Notes: generated by a model not told the origin, from the letters alone. Counted from the stretch's first letter, positions 1-8,723 are shown. The stretch: 46,347 nucleotides of DNA from Actinomadura livida (GCF_014648675.1 NZ_BMRO01000007.1:207184-253530); one strand, 5' to 3'. Translations and numbers: made by a program.

Positions 1-57
1 GCCACCGGCGCCTCGGGGCGTTTTCCGGGCCGATTCGGCGCTTTCGGCAGGACCCGG

Positions 58-969
58 TCAGTGCTGCCGCACTCCTCGTGCCTGCGCGACGTTCTCGCGC
101 ACGGCGGGGGCGATCTCGGCACCGAACCGGATGATGAGTCCGGGATCGTCGCCGCCGATGATGAAGGCGCTGATGCCGTGGTCCAGGGCGAGGGCGGTGA
201 GGCGGTCGATCCACATCTCGGGCGGACCGTCGAGGAAGCCCTGGCCGGCCGGGCCGAGGCCCGTGCGCATGAAGTTCATCATGCGCCGCACGGACGACGG
301 TTCGCGTCCGGCCCGGACCGCGGCCTCGTCGATGCGGGCGTTGCCGTCGGTGATTCCGCGCAGTCCGTCCTCGATGTACTCGAGGCTTGGCAGCCATCCG
401 TCCGCGACGGCGCCGGTGAGGTCGAGCATCCGGGGCTTGTAGGCCCCGACCCAGATCGGGATCGGGTGGTACGGGCGCGGCCCGCGGTCACCGTCCACGA
501 CGCGGTAGAACCGCCCCTCATGGCGGAGCGGCTCGGGCCGGTCCGCGTCCCAGCCGTCGCGGATGATGCCGATGGCCTCCCGCAGGGCGGAGATGCTCTG
601 CCCGGCGCCGAGTCTCCGGCCGCCCATCGCCTCGACGCCGTCCCAGCTCGCGCCCGCGCCGACCCCGAGGCGGAACCGGCCCTGCGAGAGGCGGTCGACG
701 GTGGCCGCCGCGCGGGCGAGGCCGAGCGGCGGGCGCAGGGGCAGGCTGGTCACGTTCCCGCTCAGCGCGATCCGCCGGGTCTTGGCCGCCGCGTAGGCCA
801 GCAAAGTGGAGGTGTCGTGGAATCCGGGATGGTAGGGGTGGTCCTGGAAGGTGACCAGGTCCAGGCCCGCGCGTTCGGAGGCGACCGCCAGGTCGACCGC
901 CTGCCGCGCGGGACGGCGGACGGGACTGGGAAAGCTGCCGAACAGCAGATCGTGGCCGTAGTCGTTCAT
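58..969 (-). CDS. LLM-class F420-dependent oxidoreductase
   Basis: 303-residue luciferase-like monooxygenase-fold protein. Members of this actinobacterial family use reduced F420 (or FMN) for hydride transfer in the cytoplasm. The protein opens with GHDLLFGSFPSPV, then shows SERAGLDLVTFQDHPYHP and the family signature DRLSQGRFRLGVGAG near residue 105, with PIPIWVGAYKPRMLDLTG further on. Length is normal for the family. The ATG at 969 is chosen because it overlaps the stop of the upstream flavin oxidase gene in an ATGA arrangement, so the two are translationally coupled and probably act on the same substrate. The substrate cannot be read from the sequence. Flavin-only LLM members cannot be excluded. 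Confidence 0.88.
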   Translation of the reverse strand: MNDYGHDLLFGSFPSPVRRPARQAVDLAVASERAGLDLVTFQDHPYHPGFHDTSTLLAYAAAKTRRIALSGNVTSLPLRPPLGLARAAATVDRLSQGRFRLGVGAGASWDGVEAMGGRRLGAGQSISALREAIGIIRDGWDADRPEPLRHEGRFYRVVDGDRGPRPYHPIPIWVGAYKPRMLDLTGAVADGWLPSLEYIEDGLRGITDGNARIDEAAVRAGREPSSVRRMMNFMRTGLGPAGQGFLDGPPEMWIDRLTALALDHGISAFIIGGDDPGLIIRFGAEIAPAVRENVAQARGVRQH

Positions 970-2822
970 GCGGCGTCCTCGGTGAGCGAAGCGGCGTCCG
1001 TGCCTGCGGCGATCGGGGCCGGGGGGATGTTGAAGTTGTCGCGGAAGAGGTTGTCCGGGTCGTAGCGGGCCTTCAGCCGGCGGAGCCGCTCCAGGACGTC
1101 CGGAGGGAACGCGTCGGTGAGCCGTTCGGGACGCCGGTCTGTCTCGAAGCTGAGGTACAGCCCGTCGAAGTGCGGCCGCAGCCGGTCCCACTCGGCGGTG
1201 AGGAGGTCGTCGCTGGAGCTCATCGCGGTCGCCTGAAACCGTGGCGACCGGTGCGAGAACGCCGTCTCGTCCGGGGAGACGTCGCTGATCGCGCCGCCCA
1301 TCGCGCGCAGCTCGAAGAAGTAGACGAGACCGGTGCTGAGCAGCTCTGCCGCGTCGCGGGCGAACCCGCGGGTCAGCTCGGGGACGAACGCCGACCGGGA
1401 CACCGGCTGCCCGAAGCCCCGCTGCCCTTCGGGCCCGATGTCGGCCGCGTTCCCCATGACGCCCGAGTAGGGGGTCAGCACGGCCTGCCGGCGTACCGGC
1501 CGTCCCAGGTCGAGGAACGGCGTCAGCCGGTCGACGACGACGTCCGGGTCGGGGTCGTCCACCACGGCGTACAGCGACACGATCCACACACCGTCACGCT
1601 GCCGGCCGGTGACGAAGAAGACCGTCGTATCGCGCGGGGCCTCGCCGGCCAGCTGTCCGTACCGGTGGAGGGACTGCTCGATGTCGGTGGACACCAGCGT
1701 CAGCTGCGCCCATCCGACCTGGCCGACCACGGAGGTCTCGAACTCGAAGGCGGTCGCGATGCCGAAGTTCGCCCCCGCGCCCCGTACCGCCCAGAACAGG
1801 TCGGGGTTCTCGGTGTCCGAGGCGCGGACGGGAGTGCCGTCTGCGAGGACGAGCTCCACCGCGCGCAGCCGGTCGATCGTCAGGCCGTGCTTGCGCGAGA
1901 GCAGGCCGATGCCGCCGGCGGTCGCGAGGCCGCCGACGCCGACGCCCCCGTAGTCCCCGGAGCCGAGCGCCCAGCCGTACGGGTCGAGGGACTCGGCCAC
2001 GCGCTTCCAGGTCCGGCCCGGCCCGACGCGCACCAGCCGGCGGTCTTCGTCGAGGACCTCCAGCCCGTCCAAGGAGCCGACGCTGATGACCAGGCCGCCG
2101 CGGTTGGTGGACCGGCCGCTGATCCCGTGCCCGGCGCTGCGGATTCCCAGCGGCACGTGCGGGTGATCGCGGGCGAACGCGATCGCGTCGGCCACCTCGC
2201 TCACCGTCCCCGGACGCAGGACCAGGCCCGGGGCGCCGCCGCGCAGGTACGTCGACGCGACACTGGCGTGTTCCGGGTCGCCGGGCTCGACCGCCCGGTC
2301 GGCCAGGCTCGCCGGCACCGCGTCGTAGTCGATCCCCGGGACGCGCTGCGCGAGCACCAGTGCGGAACGCCGCCGGCGTCCTGCCGGCGCCGCCGGCCCG
2401 GGCGCCGCGGCGAGCGGTGCGATCCGCGCGATGTCCTCCGCGTCGTGAACGGGTACGACGGGAATGCTCGATCCGGACGCGGCGCGGACCGCCTCCACGT
2501 CCGCGTCCACGAGTGTCCACCGTGCGCCCGGCGGGAGTGTGCGGTCCGGCGCGAGAGCCGCCAGGGTGGCGGTCGCCTTCTCCGCGACCGCGGGCACCGC
2601 GGAATCGGCGTCGAACGGGTCAGAGGGCTCACTCCGCGGTGCCACGCCGACCCGGATGCGCTCGGTCACCCCGGTGATCCAGGTCGCCACCGCCCAGGCG
2701 TCCGCGTGCCGGCGTCCCGTGACCACGGCGATGCCGATCCCGTGGTCATCCGCCGTGCGGGCGAGGGCCACCAGTTCCTCGGCGCCGGTTCTGTCCGCGT
2801 CGAGCTGTACGCCGATCTCCAT
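966..2822 (-). CDS. FAD-binding (BBE-type) oxidoreductase with an LLM-like N-terminal segment
   Basis: 618 residues, about 150 longer than an ordinary berberine-bridge/6-hydroxy-D-nicotine-oxidase-type flavin oxidase. Residues 1-125 resemble the first strands of a luciferase-like (LLM) protein (MEIGVQLDADRTGAEELVAL). From about residue 185 comes the FAD-binding PCMH domain: RSAGHGISGRSTN, with His232 at the usual covalent-flavin position, and GVGGLATAGGIGLLSRKHG. The protein ends in the BBE tail RYDPDNLFRDNFNIPP. The second covalent-flavin Cys of bicovalent members is replaced (SGDYGGVG), so single-point attachment is expected. ATG 2822 is preferred over an upstream start at 2852 because AAGGGGGTG lies just before it. 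The gene is coupled by ATGA overlap to the LLM oxidoreductase. The fusion is probably real, since the frame stays open throughout. Confidence 0.85.
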   Translation of the reverse strand: MEIGVQLDADRTGAEELVALARTADDHGIGIAVVTGRRHADAWAVATWITGVTERIRVGVAPRSEPSDPFDADSAVPAVAEKATATLAALAPDRTLPPGARWTLVDADVEAVRAASGSSIPVVPVHDAEDIARIAPLAAAPGPAAPAGRRRRSALVLAQRVPGIDYDAVPASLADRAVEPGDPEHASVASTYLRGGAPGLVLRPGTVSEVADAIAFARDHPHVPLGIRSAGHGISGRSTNRGGLVISVGSLDGLEVLDEDRRLVRVGPGRTWKRVAESLDPYGWALGSGDYGGVGVGGLATAGGIGLLSRKHGLTIDRLRAVELVLADGTPVRASDTENPDLFWAVRGAGANFGIATAFEFETSVVGQVGWAQLTLVSTDIEQSLHRYGQLAGEAPRDTTVFFVTGRQRDGVWIVSLYAVVDDPDPDVVVDRLTPFLDLGRPVRRQAVLTPYSGVMGNAADIGPEGQRGFGQPVSRSAFVPELTRGFARDAAELLSTGLVYFFELRAMGGAISDVSPDETAFSHRSPRFQATAMSSSDDLLTAEWDRLRPHFDGLYLSFETDRRPERLTDAFPPDVLERLRRLKARYDPDNLFRDNFNIPPAPIAAGTDAASLTEDAA

Positions 2823-2856
2823 ACCGCACCCCCTTATTGGTATGTTCCACAACTAA

Positions 2857-2869
2857 TATGTTCCTCATA
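2857..2869. promoter_or_regulatory. Candidate MarR operator before the flavin oxidase gene
   Basis: TATG-TTCCT-CATA inverted repeat about 35 bases upstream of the flavin oxidase start. A second TATGTTCC lies at 2841-2848, 16 bases away. This AT-rich patch is unusual in its GC-rich surroundings and is adjacent to a MarR gene, which suggests its operator. This is inference from position and symmetry. Confidence 0.4.
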
Positions 2870-2986
2870 CTATTCCGGCCGTACGGAGAACTGTGAGATC
2901 ACGCGAAAGGTGGGCGTGAAGGGCACCGGGCAGACGGGAAGGCCCGCCGCGAGATGCGGGGTGCGCGGAGCCGGCCGGGGCCGGGC

Positions 2987-3529
2987 CTAACGCTTGGCGG
3001 CCCCCGGTTCCGGGTCCACGAGGGCGTCCAGCACCGCGATGCAGGGATCGATCGAGGGGTGGGCACTGTGGATCGAGACGGCGAGTTGCGCGGCATGCTC
3101 GACGAACGCCTGCCTCGCCTGGGCGGGCATGCCCGCGAACACGGCGTCCTCGGCCGCTCGGACCTTCGCCTCCAACTCCGCCAGCGTCCGCTCACCGTGC
3201 GGCGTGAGGACGATCCGGCGGACGCGCCGGTCCTTCGGGTCCGTCCTGCGCTCGACCAGGCCGGCGTCCTGGAGCGCGTCGATCACGTACGGCATCACGG
3301 TCTTGTCGATCTGGAGGTGCTTGGCCAGCCCGCTCTGCGTGGGCGGACTGTTGTGCCCGACGACCGAGAGGATCTGATAGCCGCGCGTCCCGTGCGGCAC
3401 CCCCTCGACCGCCCGCTCCACCTCCTCGTGCCAGCCGCGCAGGATCACCCCGAGATACCAGCCGAGGTTCGACCCCGGGACGCCCGCGGTCGGAGCGCTC
3501 CTGTCGGCGTCCACATCTCGACCATCCAT
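2987..3529 (-). CDS. MarR family transcriptional regulator
   Basis: 180-residue winged-helix regulator. The central wHTH reads QSGLAKHLQIDKTVMPYVIDALQ, followed by the wing VERRTDPKDRRVRRIVLTPHGE, the classic MarR pattern. Flanking helices should form the dimer interface. MarR proteins are usually ligand-released repressors of adjacent genes. Here the neighbour in the same direction is the flavin oxidase/LLM pair, 164 bases downstream, with a TATG-N5-CATA palindrome in the gap. The ATG at 3529 is taken as start; an in-frame TTG at 3562 would add 11 residues. Neither has a strong ribosome-binding site, so the start is uncertain. Confidence 0.85.
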   Translation of the reverse strand: MDGRDVDADRSAPTAGVPGSNLGWYLGVILRGWHEEVERAVEGVPHGTRGYQILSVVGHNSPPTQSGLAKHLQIDKTVMPYVIDALQDAGLVERRTDPKDRRVRRIVLTPHGERTLAELEAKVRAAEDAVFAGMPAQARQAFVEHAAQLAVSIHSAHPSIDPCIAVLDALVDPEPGAAKR

Positions 3530-3574
3530 ACGTCGATGGTACGCAGCCGACTTGTTCCCCAAATGGTTTGCCCG

Positions 3575-5725
3575 TCAACCGAACCGGATCAGGAGGAGGG
3601 CGGCGTCGTCGTAGCGCTGCTCGGAGGTGGGGGCGTTCTTCTGGAGGGAGTCGGCGACCGCGTCCATGGTCCCGTCCGCGGCCTCGGCGAGTTGGCGGGC
3701 GAGTTCGGCCGTGGTCTCGTCGATGTCGATGCCGGGGATTTCGACCATCCCGTCTGTGTAGAGGGCCAGGACGGCGCCGGGGGTGAGGGGGATCTCGGTG
3801 GTGGGGTAGCCGGCGTCGGGGTCGATGCCCAGCAGCAGGCCGGCCGGCAGGGAGACCGGTTCGGTGCGGCCGTCGGGGTGGCGGAGCAGGGGCGGCGGGT
3901 GGCCGGCGGTGGCGAGCTGGGTACGCCGCCGGGTCAGGTCGAGCCGGACGATCAGGCAGCTGACGAACAGCCCGGGGTCCAGGTCGATCAGGAGGCGGTT
4001 GGTGCCGGCGAGGATGTCGCCCGGCGGTGTGCCGATGGTGGCGTGGGCGTGGACGGCGGTGCGGACCTGGCCCATGAGCGCGGCCGCGGTCGTGTGGTGC
4101 CCCTGGACGTCGCCGATCGCGGCGATGGCGGTCGTCGGGTCGATGCGGATGAGGTCGTAGAAGTCGCCGCCGATGTCCATGCCGCGGTTGGCGGGCTGGT
4201 AGCGGGCGGCCAGGTCGAGGCCGGGGACGTCGGGCAGCGCGTGGGGGAGCAGCCCGGATTGCAGCGTGCGCGCCAGCTGGTGCTTGGCGTCGTAGAGACG
4301 GGCGCGGTCCAGCGCCTGGGCGATCAGTCCGGCCAGCGACAGCAGGACGGCGCGCTCGGCTCGTGGGAAGTGGTGGGCGTCCGCGTAGTTCAGGACGAGG
4401 GTGCCGATGATGTTGCCGGAGGCGATCAGGGGCAGGAAGGCGCGGGCGTCCATGCCCTCCGCGTGGACCGCTTGGGGGTAGGCCCGTTTCAGGTCGGCGA
4501 AGCTGGCGAAGAACTGGGGTCTGCTGGACGCCAGCGTCCGCGCGGCCGGTATGCCGGAGGTCAGGAGCGTACCGTCCAGATAGTCCGCGAGCCCGGAGAC
4601 GGACTCCGTGCTGCCGACGACGCGCAGCCTGCCCTCTTGCGCCGTCATCAGCACCATCCCCTTGGGGCCGAAGGCGGGCACGACATGGTCGGTGACGAGG
4701 CCGACGACATCGTCGAGCCCCGCGGCTTCGGTGAGGGCGGCGGCCAGGTGCGTCATCTTGTAGATCGTCCCCACCCCGGCCCCATCCGCGGTGCCGTGCG
4801 GCAGCGGGTCCGGGCGGGGGGTCCGGCCGGTGGGCTCCTCGGCGCGGGCGGGCATGATCTGGACGCTGATCCCGGATGTGTCGGGGTGGAGGTGGATCTT
4901 CAGGGCGGTGTCCGGTGGCCGCACGGTGGTGAAGGAGGCGGGCTGGCGGCCGATCACGGCGGCCCTGTAGTAGGCCTCGAAGAGAGCGTCGTCGCGGAGC
5001 CACGACTGCGCCTCCCACGGCCGGGCGCCCTTCAGCTCGTCGACCTCGATGCCGAGCAGGTCGGCCGCGGCGGCATTGGCGAAGACGACCCGGCCGTCCA
5101 GATCGAGGGAGCAGCAGCCCGTGGGCAGGCGCTCGGCGAACCAGGCCGCCGCCTGCGCCTCCTCCTGCGCCGTCGGGCGGCTGACCTTCGGGGGAGGGGG
5201 CGGCAGGACGTGCGGTTCGTGCGGGCACCGCAGCCGCGTCCTGTCAGGGGCGTCCCGGTGGGCGAGCAGGCCCGCCCACCGGCAGAAGTCGTTGATCGCC
5301 TCACGCTCGTCGTCACTGAGCCCCTCCGGATGCGAGACCGGCCACAGCAGCGCCAGGCTGCCCACCAGCTCGGTGCCGTCGGCGATCGGTACCGCGGTGA
5401 GCATGAAGTCGTAGGGCACCGTGAGCCCCAGCCGCGGGTAGCAGCGTGCGATCTCCTCCTGCCCGCTCAGCCACACCAGCCGCTCGCTGCGGAGGGCGAC
5501 GGGGACCGGGTGCGGGTCGTCCGGGGAGATCCGCTCCCACGGGGCGACGATCTGCCGGGTGGCTCCGCACAGCACCGCCAGCTTCAGCACCGGCTCCTCC
5601 TCGGGCAGGAGGTACACCCCTCCGACCGAAGCGCCGACCTCCGACATCAGCTGCACCATGGCGGCCCCGAGCCGCTCGAGACCGGCGCCGGGGACGGCGG
5701 CCGAAGGCACGCGCCGCGACCGCAT
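3575..5725 (-). CDS. GAF-PAS-GAF sensor with PP2C (SpoIIE-type) phosphatase
   Basis: 716-residue cytoplasmic protein phosphatase with sensor domains. A GAF domain occupies about residues 15-165; a PAS domain about 195-290 (LPTGCCSLDLDGRVVFANAA); a second GAF about 330-480; and a SpoIIE/RsbU-type PP2C domain the last 210 residues. All metal-binding landmarks are present: GGDFYDLI, GDVQGHHTTAAALMG, LYTDGMVE and the final DDAALLLIRFG. Known relatives dephosphorylate anti-anti-sigma factors in partner-switching stress pathways. No anti-sigma kinase domain is fused and no anti-sigma or STAS gene is adjacent, so the partner must be elsewhere. GGAG lies ten bases before ATG 5725. Two GGGTAT boxes about 100 bases upstream, on the coding strand, might be sigma-B-like -10 elements, but this is weak. 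Confidence 0.9.
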   Translation of the reverse strand: MRSRRVPSAAVPGAGLERLGAAMVQLMSEVGASVGGVYLLPEEEPVLKLAVLCGATRQIVAPWERISPDDPHPVPVALRSERLVWLSGQEEIARCYPRLGLTVPYDFMLTAVPIADGTELVGSLALLWPVSHPEGLSDDEREAINDFCRWAGLLAHRDAPDRTRLRCPHEPHVLPPPPPKVSRPTAQEEAQAAAWFAERLPTGCCSLDLDGRVVFANAAAADLLGIEVDELKGARPWEAQSWLRDDALFEAYYRAAVIGRQPASFTTVRPPDTALKIHLHPDTSGISVQIMPARAEEPTGRTPRPDPLPHGTADGAGVGTIYKMTHLAAALTEAAGLDDVVGLVTDHVVPAFGPKGMVLMTAQEGRLRVVGSTESVSGLADYLDGTLLTSGIPAARTLASSRPQFFASFADLKRAYPQAVHAEGMDARAFLPLIASGNIIGTLVLNYADAHHFPRAERAVLLSLAGLIAQALDRARLYDAKHQLARTLQSGLLPHALPDVPGLDLAARYQPANRGMDIGGDFYDLIRIDPTTAIAAIGDVQGHHTTAAALMGQVRTAVHAHATIGTPPGDILAGTNRLLIDLDPGLFVSCLIVRLDLTRRRTQLATAGHPPPLLRHPDGRTEPVSLPAGLLLGIDPDAGYPTTEIPLTPGAVLALYTDGMVEIPGIDIDETTAELARQLAEAADGTMDAVADSLQKNAPTSEQRYDDAALLLIRFG

Positions 5726-5865
5726 GATCGTTCATCTCCATCCGCACGACAGGCTCTCGCCAATGGTCATCCGTGCGCAGAACGCCCAGATACCCTCGAC
5801 ATACCCGTCCCTACCTGGACATATGTATTTGCCGCGGCCGGTCACCGCCCGGAACCGGCGTGCGG

Positions 5866-5934
5866 TCACGCGCCCGCGGTGAACTGCTTGCCCCCGTCAA
5901 CGTCGTAGGTCGCGCCCGGCACGGCGGTATTGGT
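5866..5934 (-). pseudogene. C-terminal remnant of an SDR oxidoreductase gene
   Basis: Within the 314-base gap between the phosphatase and GntR genes, a 22-codon open stretch reads NTAVPGATYDVDGGKQ followed by FTAGA and a stop. This is the typical C-terminal end of short-chain dehydrogenases (…GATYDVDGG…). It is bounded upstream by an in-frame stop (5935-5937), and no Rossmann part remains. I read it as the tail of a deleted gene. The rest of the gap shows no gene. Confidence 0.5.
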
Positions 5935-6039
5935 CTAGGCGCACCGACCACACGTGACGACGCCTTTACCCGCACGCCTCGCGCGACGCTGAGCTTGCCG
6001 AATCCGCGGTCGTGCAGGTGAGGGGCGGACGGGGCCGCC

Positions 6040-6693
6040 CTATTTCGTTTCCTCCGCGCTTTCCGGCCGGTCCACGACGGCGCGCCGGCCGGCGGCTATG
6101 TGCTCCCGCATTAGCCGCGCGGCGCGCGCGCCGTCCCGCGCGACCAGTGCCGCGGTGATCTCCTGGTGTTCGGCGACAGAACGTTCCAGCTGCCCGGGAA
6201 CCCGCCAGATCGTGCTCCAGGCGAACTGATTCCACAGCCGGATGATGAACGGTTCGACGAACTTCGTCCGGCCGGATCTGTAGATCGCGAAATGCCACTT
6301 CCGGTTCGCCGCCGAGGCGCGCGTCGGATCGCCCGACTGCGCCGCCTCGACCATCTCCTGCTGGGCCGCCTCGATCTCCTTGAGATCGGCATCGGTCAGG
6401 TTCTCGGCCGCGATCTCCGTGGCCATGCTCTCCAGGAACGACCGCAGCGTATAGAGTTCCTTGGCGTCTTCGGTCGTGAGCTCCATCGCGGAGATCGACC
6501 GGTGCTCGTTGTAGAGCACCAGACCCTCGGCCTCGAGAATGCGCAACGCCTCGCGCACGGGTGTGATGCTCATGCCCAGCTCGGAGGCGATGCGGCGGAC
6601 GTCGAACCGCTCACCGGCCTGGACCTTGCCGTCAATGATCATCTCGCGCATGGCGTCGACGGCGAGCGATGTCTTCGATCGGTACTCAACCAT
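6040..6693 (-). CDS. GntR family regulator, FCD (FadR) subfamily
   Basis: 217 residues. The N-terminal winged helix (residues 1-75: VDAMREMIIDGKVQAGERFD, then SELGMSITPVREALRILEAEGLV) is standard GntR. The C-terminal all-helical FCD ligand domain has the usual metal/acid-binding histidines in KWHFAIYR, AEHQEI and MREHIAAG. FCD regulators usually repress organic-acid catabolism and are released by a carboxylate or its CoA ester. Its position beside the large operon of region 2 makes it the obvious local regulator. A 6-3-6 palindrome repeated in that operon's leaders is the proposed operator. Start ATG 6693 has only a weak GAAGAAG upstream. Confidence 0.88.
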   Translation of the reverse strand: MVEYRSKTSLAVDAMREMIIDGKVQAGERFDVRRIASELGMSITPVREALRILEAEGLVLYNEHRSISAMELTTEDAKELYTLRSFLESMATEIAAENLTDADLKEIEAAQQEMVEAAQSGDPTRASAANRKWHFAIYRSGRTKFVEPFIIRLWNQFAWSTIWRVPGQLERSVAEHQEITAALVARDGARAARLMREHIAAGRRAVVDRPESAEETK

Positions 6694-7036
6694 CTGGGAG
6701 CCGCTTCTTCACAAGTCCTGGTGGGCGTATACCGGGCGCATTATCGCCGGAGAGCCGAGAAGGCCGCCGGGCGGCGCCTGCCGGGAAAGGAGCCGTCCCC
6801 TTTCATCGCGGGAGTGCGACCAGGAGATGTGAGCGCCATCATGGTGCTGCCTCTCTTTGCCCGGCAATGGTGCCGCCCAGGTGAGCCTGAAAGATGGAAC
6901 GGGTTGCCCGTCAGGTGAAGAAGTCGACGCGACGGATAATGAAGTATAGGCGATGGACACGGTGCCGTACGCCGGATTCGTGCCAGGGTGTCACACATCG
7001 GCATGGGCCCGGTCGAGCACCCTGGAAAGTTGTACA
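6694..7036. other. Intergenic stretch with no convincing gene
   Basis: 343 bases between the GntR gene and the UGSC operon, both leftward. Open frames here lack family signatures and good starts. An AT-rich patch at 6935-6949 contains TATACT on the minus strand and could be a -10 box for the GntR gene, but I see no matching -35. The palindrome found in the other leaders is absent. Confidence 0.4.
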
Positions 7037-7606
7037 TCAACCGGCTCGTCCCGCCGGCGGTTCGGGCGGGGCGGCCGATCCGGCGAACTCGGCCGTGACC
7101 ACGGCGGCGACCCGGCCCGCATAGGCGGCCAGTTCCTCCTCCGAGCGGGACGCCACGGGATGCGGCAGCACGGTCGTGCCCACGTCGGCCAGGCCGAGCC
7201 TCACGGCGAACCGGGCGACCAGTGACTGGAACGGCTCGGTGATCACGGCGATCGCGGGAACCCCCAGGCGCTCGAACTGGATGGCGTCGTTCGCGCTGCA
7301 GGCCGAACAGGCCCCGCAGTCGCCGAGGGCGGCGATCATCAGGCCGGCGCCCTCGGCCAGCCGGGCGGACTCCTCGCCGGTCAGCGGCTTGGCCGCGCTC
7401 GGCTTGCTGTGCATGACCACGTCGGAGAAGCCCAGCCGCGTGCGCAGGTCCGTCGCGACCAGATCGAGCAGGACCCGCGCGCTGGGCTTGCCGTTGTCGA
7501 CCAGGACCAGCCGGTCCCGCGGTCCCGGAGCGCGCCGGGGGGCCCGGCTGACCAGGTCGGCGGGCGGATCGGCGGGCTCGGGGACGACGATGTCGAGGAC
7601 TGCCAC
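7037..7606 (-). CDS. UGSC-family (seleno)protein, cysteine form
   Basis: 189-residue protein matching the UGSC family, named for a Sec/Cys-Gly-Ser-Cys motif. Here the motif is C97-G98-A99-C100 with another Cys103 (ALGDCGACSAC), followed by the conserved NDAIQFERLGVPAIAVITEPF. Residue 97 is encoded by TGC, so no selenocysteine recoding is needed. The redox-like dithiol suggests thiol chemistry, but the reaction of this family is not established. The GTG at 7606 is chosen because AAGGAG lies seven bases before it. It follows its partner gene by 28 bases, forming an operon divergent from the ABC/CoA catabolic operon. Confidence 0.8.
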   Translation of the reverse strand: MAVLDIVVPEPADPPADLVSRAPRRAPGPRDRLVLVDNGKPSARVLLDLVATDLRTRLGFSDVVMHSKPSAAKPLTGEESARLAEGAGLMIAALGDCGACSACSANDAIQFERLGVPAIAVITEPFQSLVARFAVRLGLADVGTTVLPHPVASRSEEELAAYAGRVAAVVTAEFAGSAAPPEPPAGRAG

Positions 7607-7634
7607 AGGGTTCTCCTTGAAGGAACTTGGTAGC

Positions 7635-8723
7635 TCAGAAATCGACCGTGCACACGTTGTCCCCGCAGTCGGGAAGGGGCTCGTGCGGGACTCGCACGCG
7701 ACGCGACACCGCCGCGGTGGTGACCGAGGTCGCCCATGAGGGCAGGTAGGCGGACCAGCCCGCTCCGGCACCGCCGGCGGTCACCAGGTAGACGTCCTGT
7801 GCCGTCTTCACGACCGGAAGCAGGCCGTCGGACCCGGCGGTCATGTCGTGCGCGCTGCCGACCGGGATCCGGATGCCGGCGTCCAGCAATGACTTCGGGG
7901 CCACCCTGCCCGCGACCGCCAGATGCTCCTGGACGTCGAGGGGGGTCAGTCCCGCGTCGGCCAGCACCGCCGCGTGCTCGGGCCCGAGGACGAACAGCCC
8001 CTGACCTCCCTTGCCGGCGATGAAGGTGGTCGGCGCGGCCATCGCCGAGGCCAGCGTCGCGAGGATCCCGCCGGCGTCGCCGTTGAGGTGGTTGGCCACC
8101 TGGTGCGGCCCTTCCGTCGCCATCACGGTGACCGTGGTGTCGGCGAGTTCGTAGCCGAGCCGCACGCGCAGCGGTTCCCAGCCCTCGGGGGGAGGGCCCT
8201 CGGCGAAGCACAGCGAGTACCGGCCGGGGTTGCCCAGCGACGAGCCGTCCATCCCGCCCGGACGGGCGTCGAAGGCGTTGCGGGCGACCAGGCGCAGCGT
8301 GCGCCCGATGGTGGCGTTCGCGCGGAAGCCGGGCCCCAGCGCGTTGTGCCCGCCGTGCACGCCCACCTGGTCGGCGAGCGGGCCGCTGACGATGATGGTC
8401 AGCGCCGCCCCGCCGGTGCTGGTCAGCGCGGCGTTGAGGTTGAACGCGGGATCGAGCACCGCCGCCATCGCGGCCTGCACGATCGGGAAGTACTCCGGGC
8501 GGGCGCCGGCCATGACCGCGTTGGCGGCGAGCATCTCGGCGGTGAGCACCGCCGCCCGGCCGGGCACCGCCCCCAGGACGTCGTCGGGGAGCAGATCGGA
8601 CTCGGCGAGCATCGCGCTGACGCGCTCCGGTGTGGGTGCGACGACCGGGAGGCCGTCGCTCCATCCGCGCTCGGTGAAAACGTCCTGAAGCTCGGCCTCA
8701 TCGACCCGCATCGTCTGTGCCAT
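7635..8723 (-). CDS. Conserved partner of the UGSC protein, function unknown
   Basis: 362 residues. I recognise the opening FTERGWSDGLPVVAPTPERV as typical of uncharacterised proteins encoded beside UGSC-family genes, but no reaction is known to me. Visible features are a glycine-rich middle (GGHNALGPGFRANATIGRTL), a possible nucleotide- or thiol-binding region, and a C-terminal tail ending PDCGDNVCTVDF, whose two cysteines could pair with the CGAC thiols of the UGSC protein (inference). No signal peptide or membrane segment is seen. ATG 8723 is preferred over 8753 because AAGGAGG lies just upstream. It is the first gene of the leftward operon, behind a promoter overlapped by a palindrome. 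Confidence 0.75.
   Translation of the reverse strand: MAQTMRVDEAELQDVFTERGWSDGLPVVAPTPERVSAMLAESDLLPDDVLGAVPGRAAVLTAEMLAANAVMAGARPEYFPIVQAAMAAVLDPAFNLNAALTSTGGAALTIIVSGPLADQVGVHGGHNALGPGFRANATIGRTLRLVARNAFDARPGGMDGSSLGNPGRYSLCFAEGPPPEGWEPLRVRLGYELADTTVTVMATEGPHQVANHLNGDAGGILATLASAMAAPTTFIAGKGGQGLFVLGPEHAAVLADAGLTPLDVQEHLAVAGRVAPKSLLDAGIRIPVGSAHDMTAGSDGLLPVVKTAQDVYLVTAGGAGAGWSAYLPSWATSVTTAAVSRRVRVPHEPLPDCGDNVCTVDF

Noticed and set aside
2954..5908. Long plus-strand frame opposite the MarR and phosphatase genes
   Set aside because: Composition is a mirror of the GC-rich coding strand with no domain; the minus-strand phosphatase has all catalytic motifs.
7316..7318. Selenocysteine codon in the UGSC motif
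   Set aside because: The codon is TGC, an ordinary cysteine, and the frame needs no read-through.
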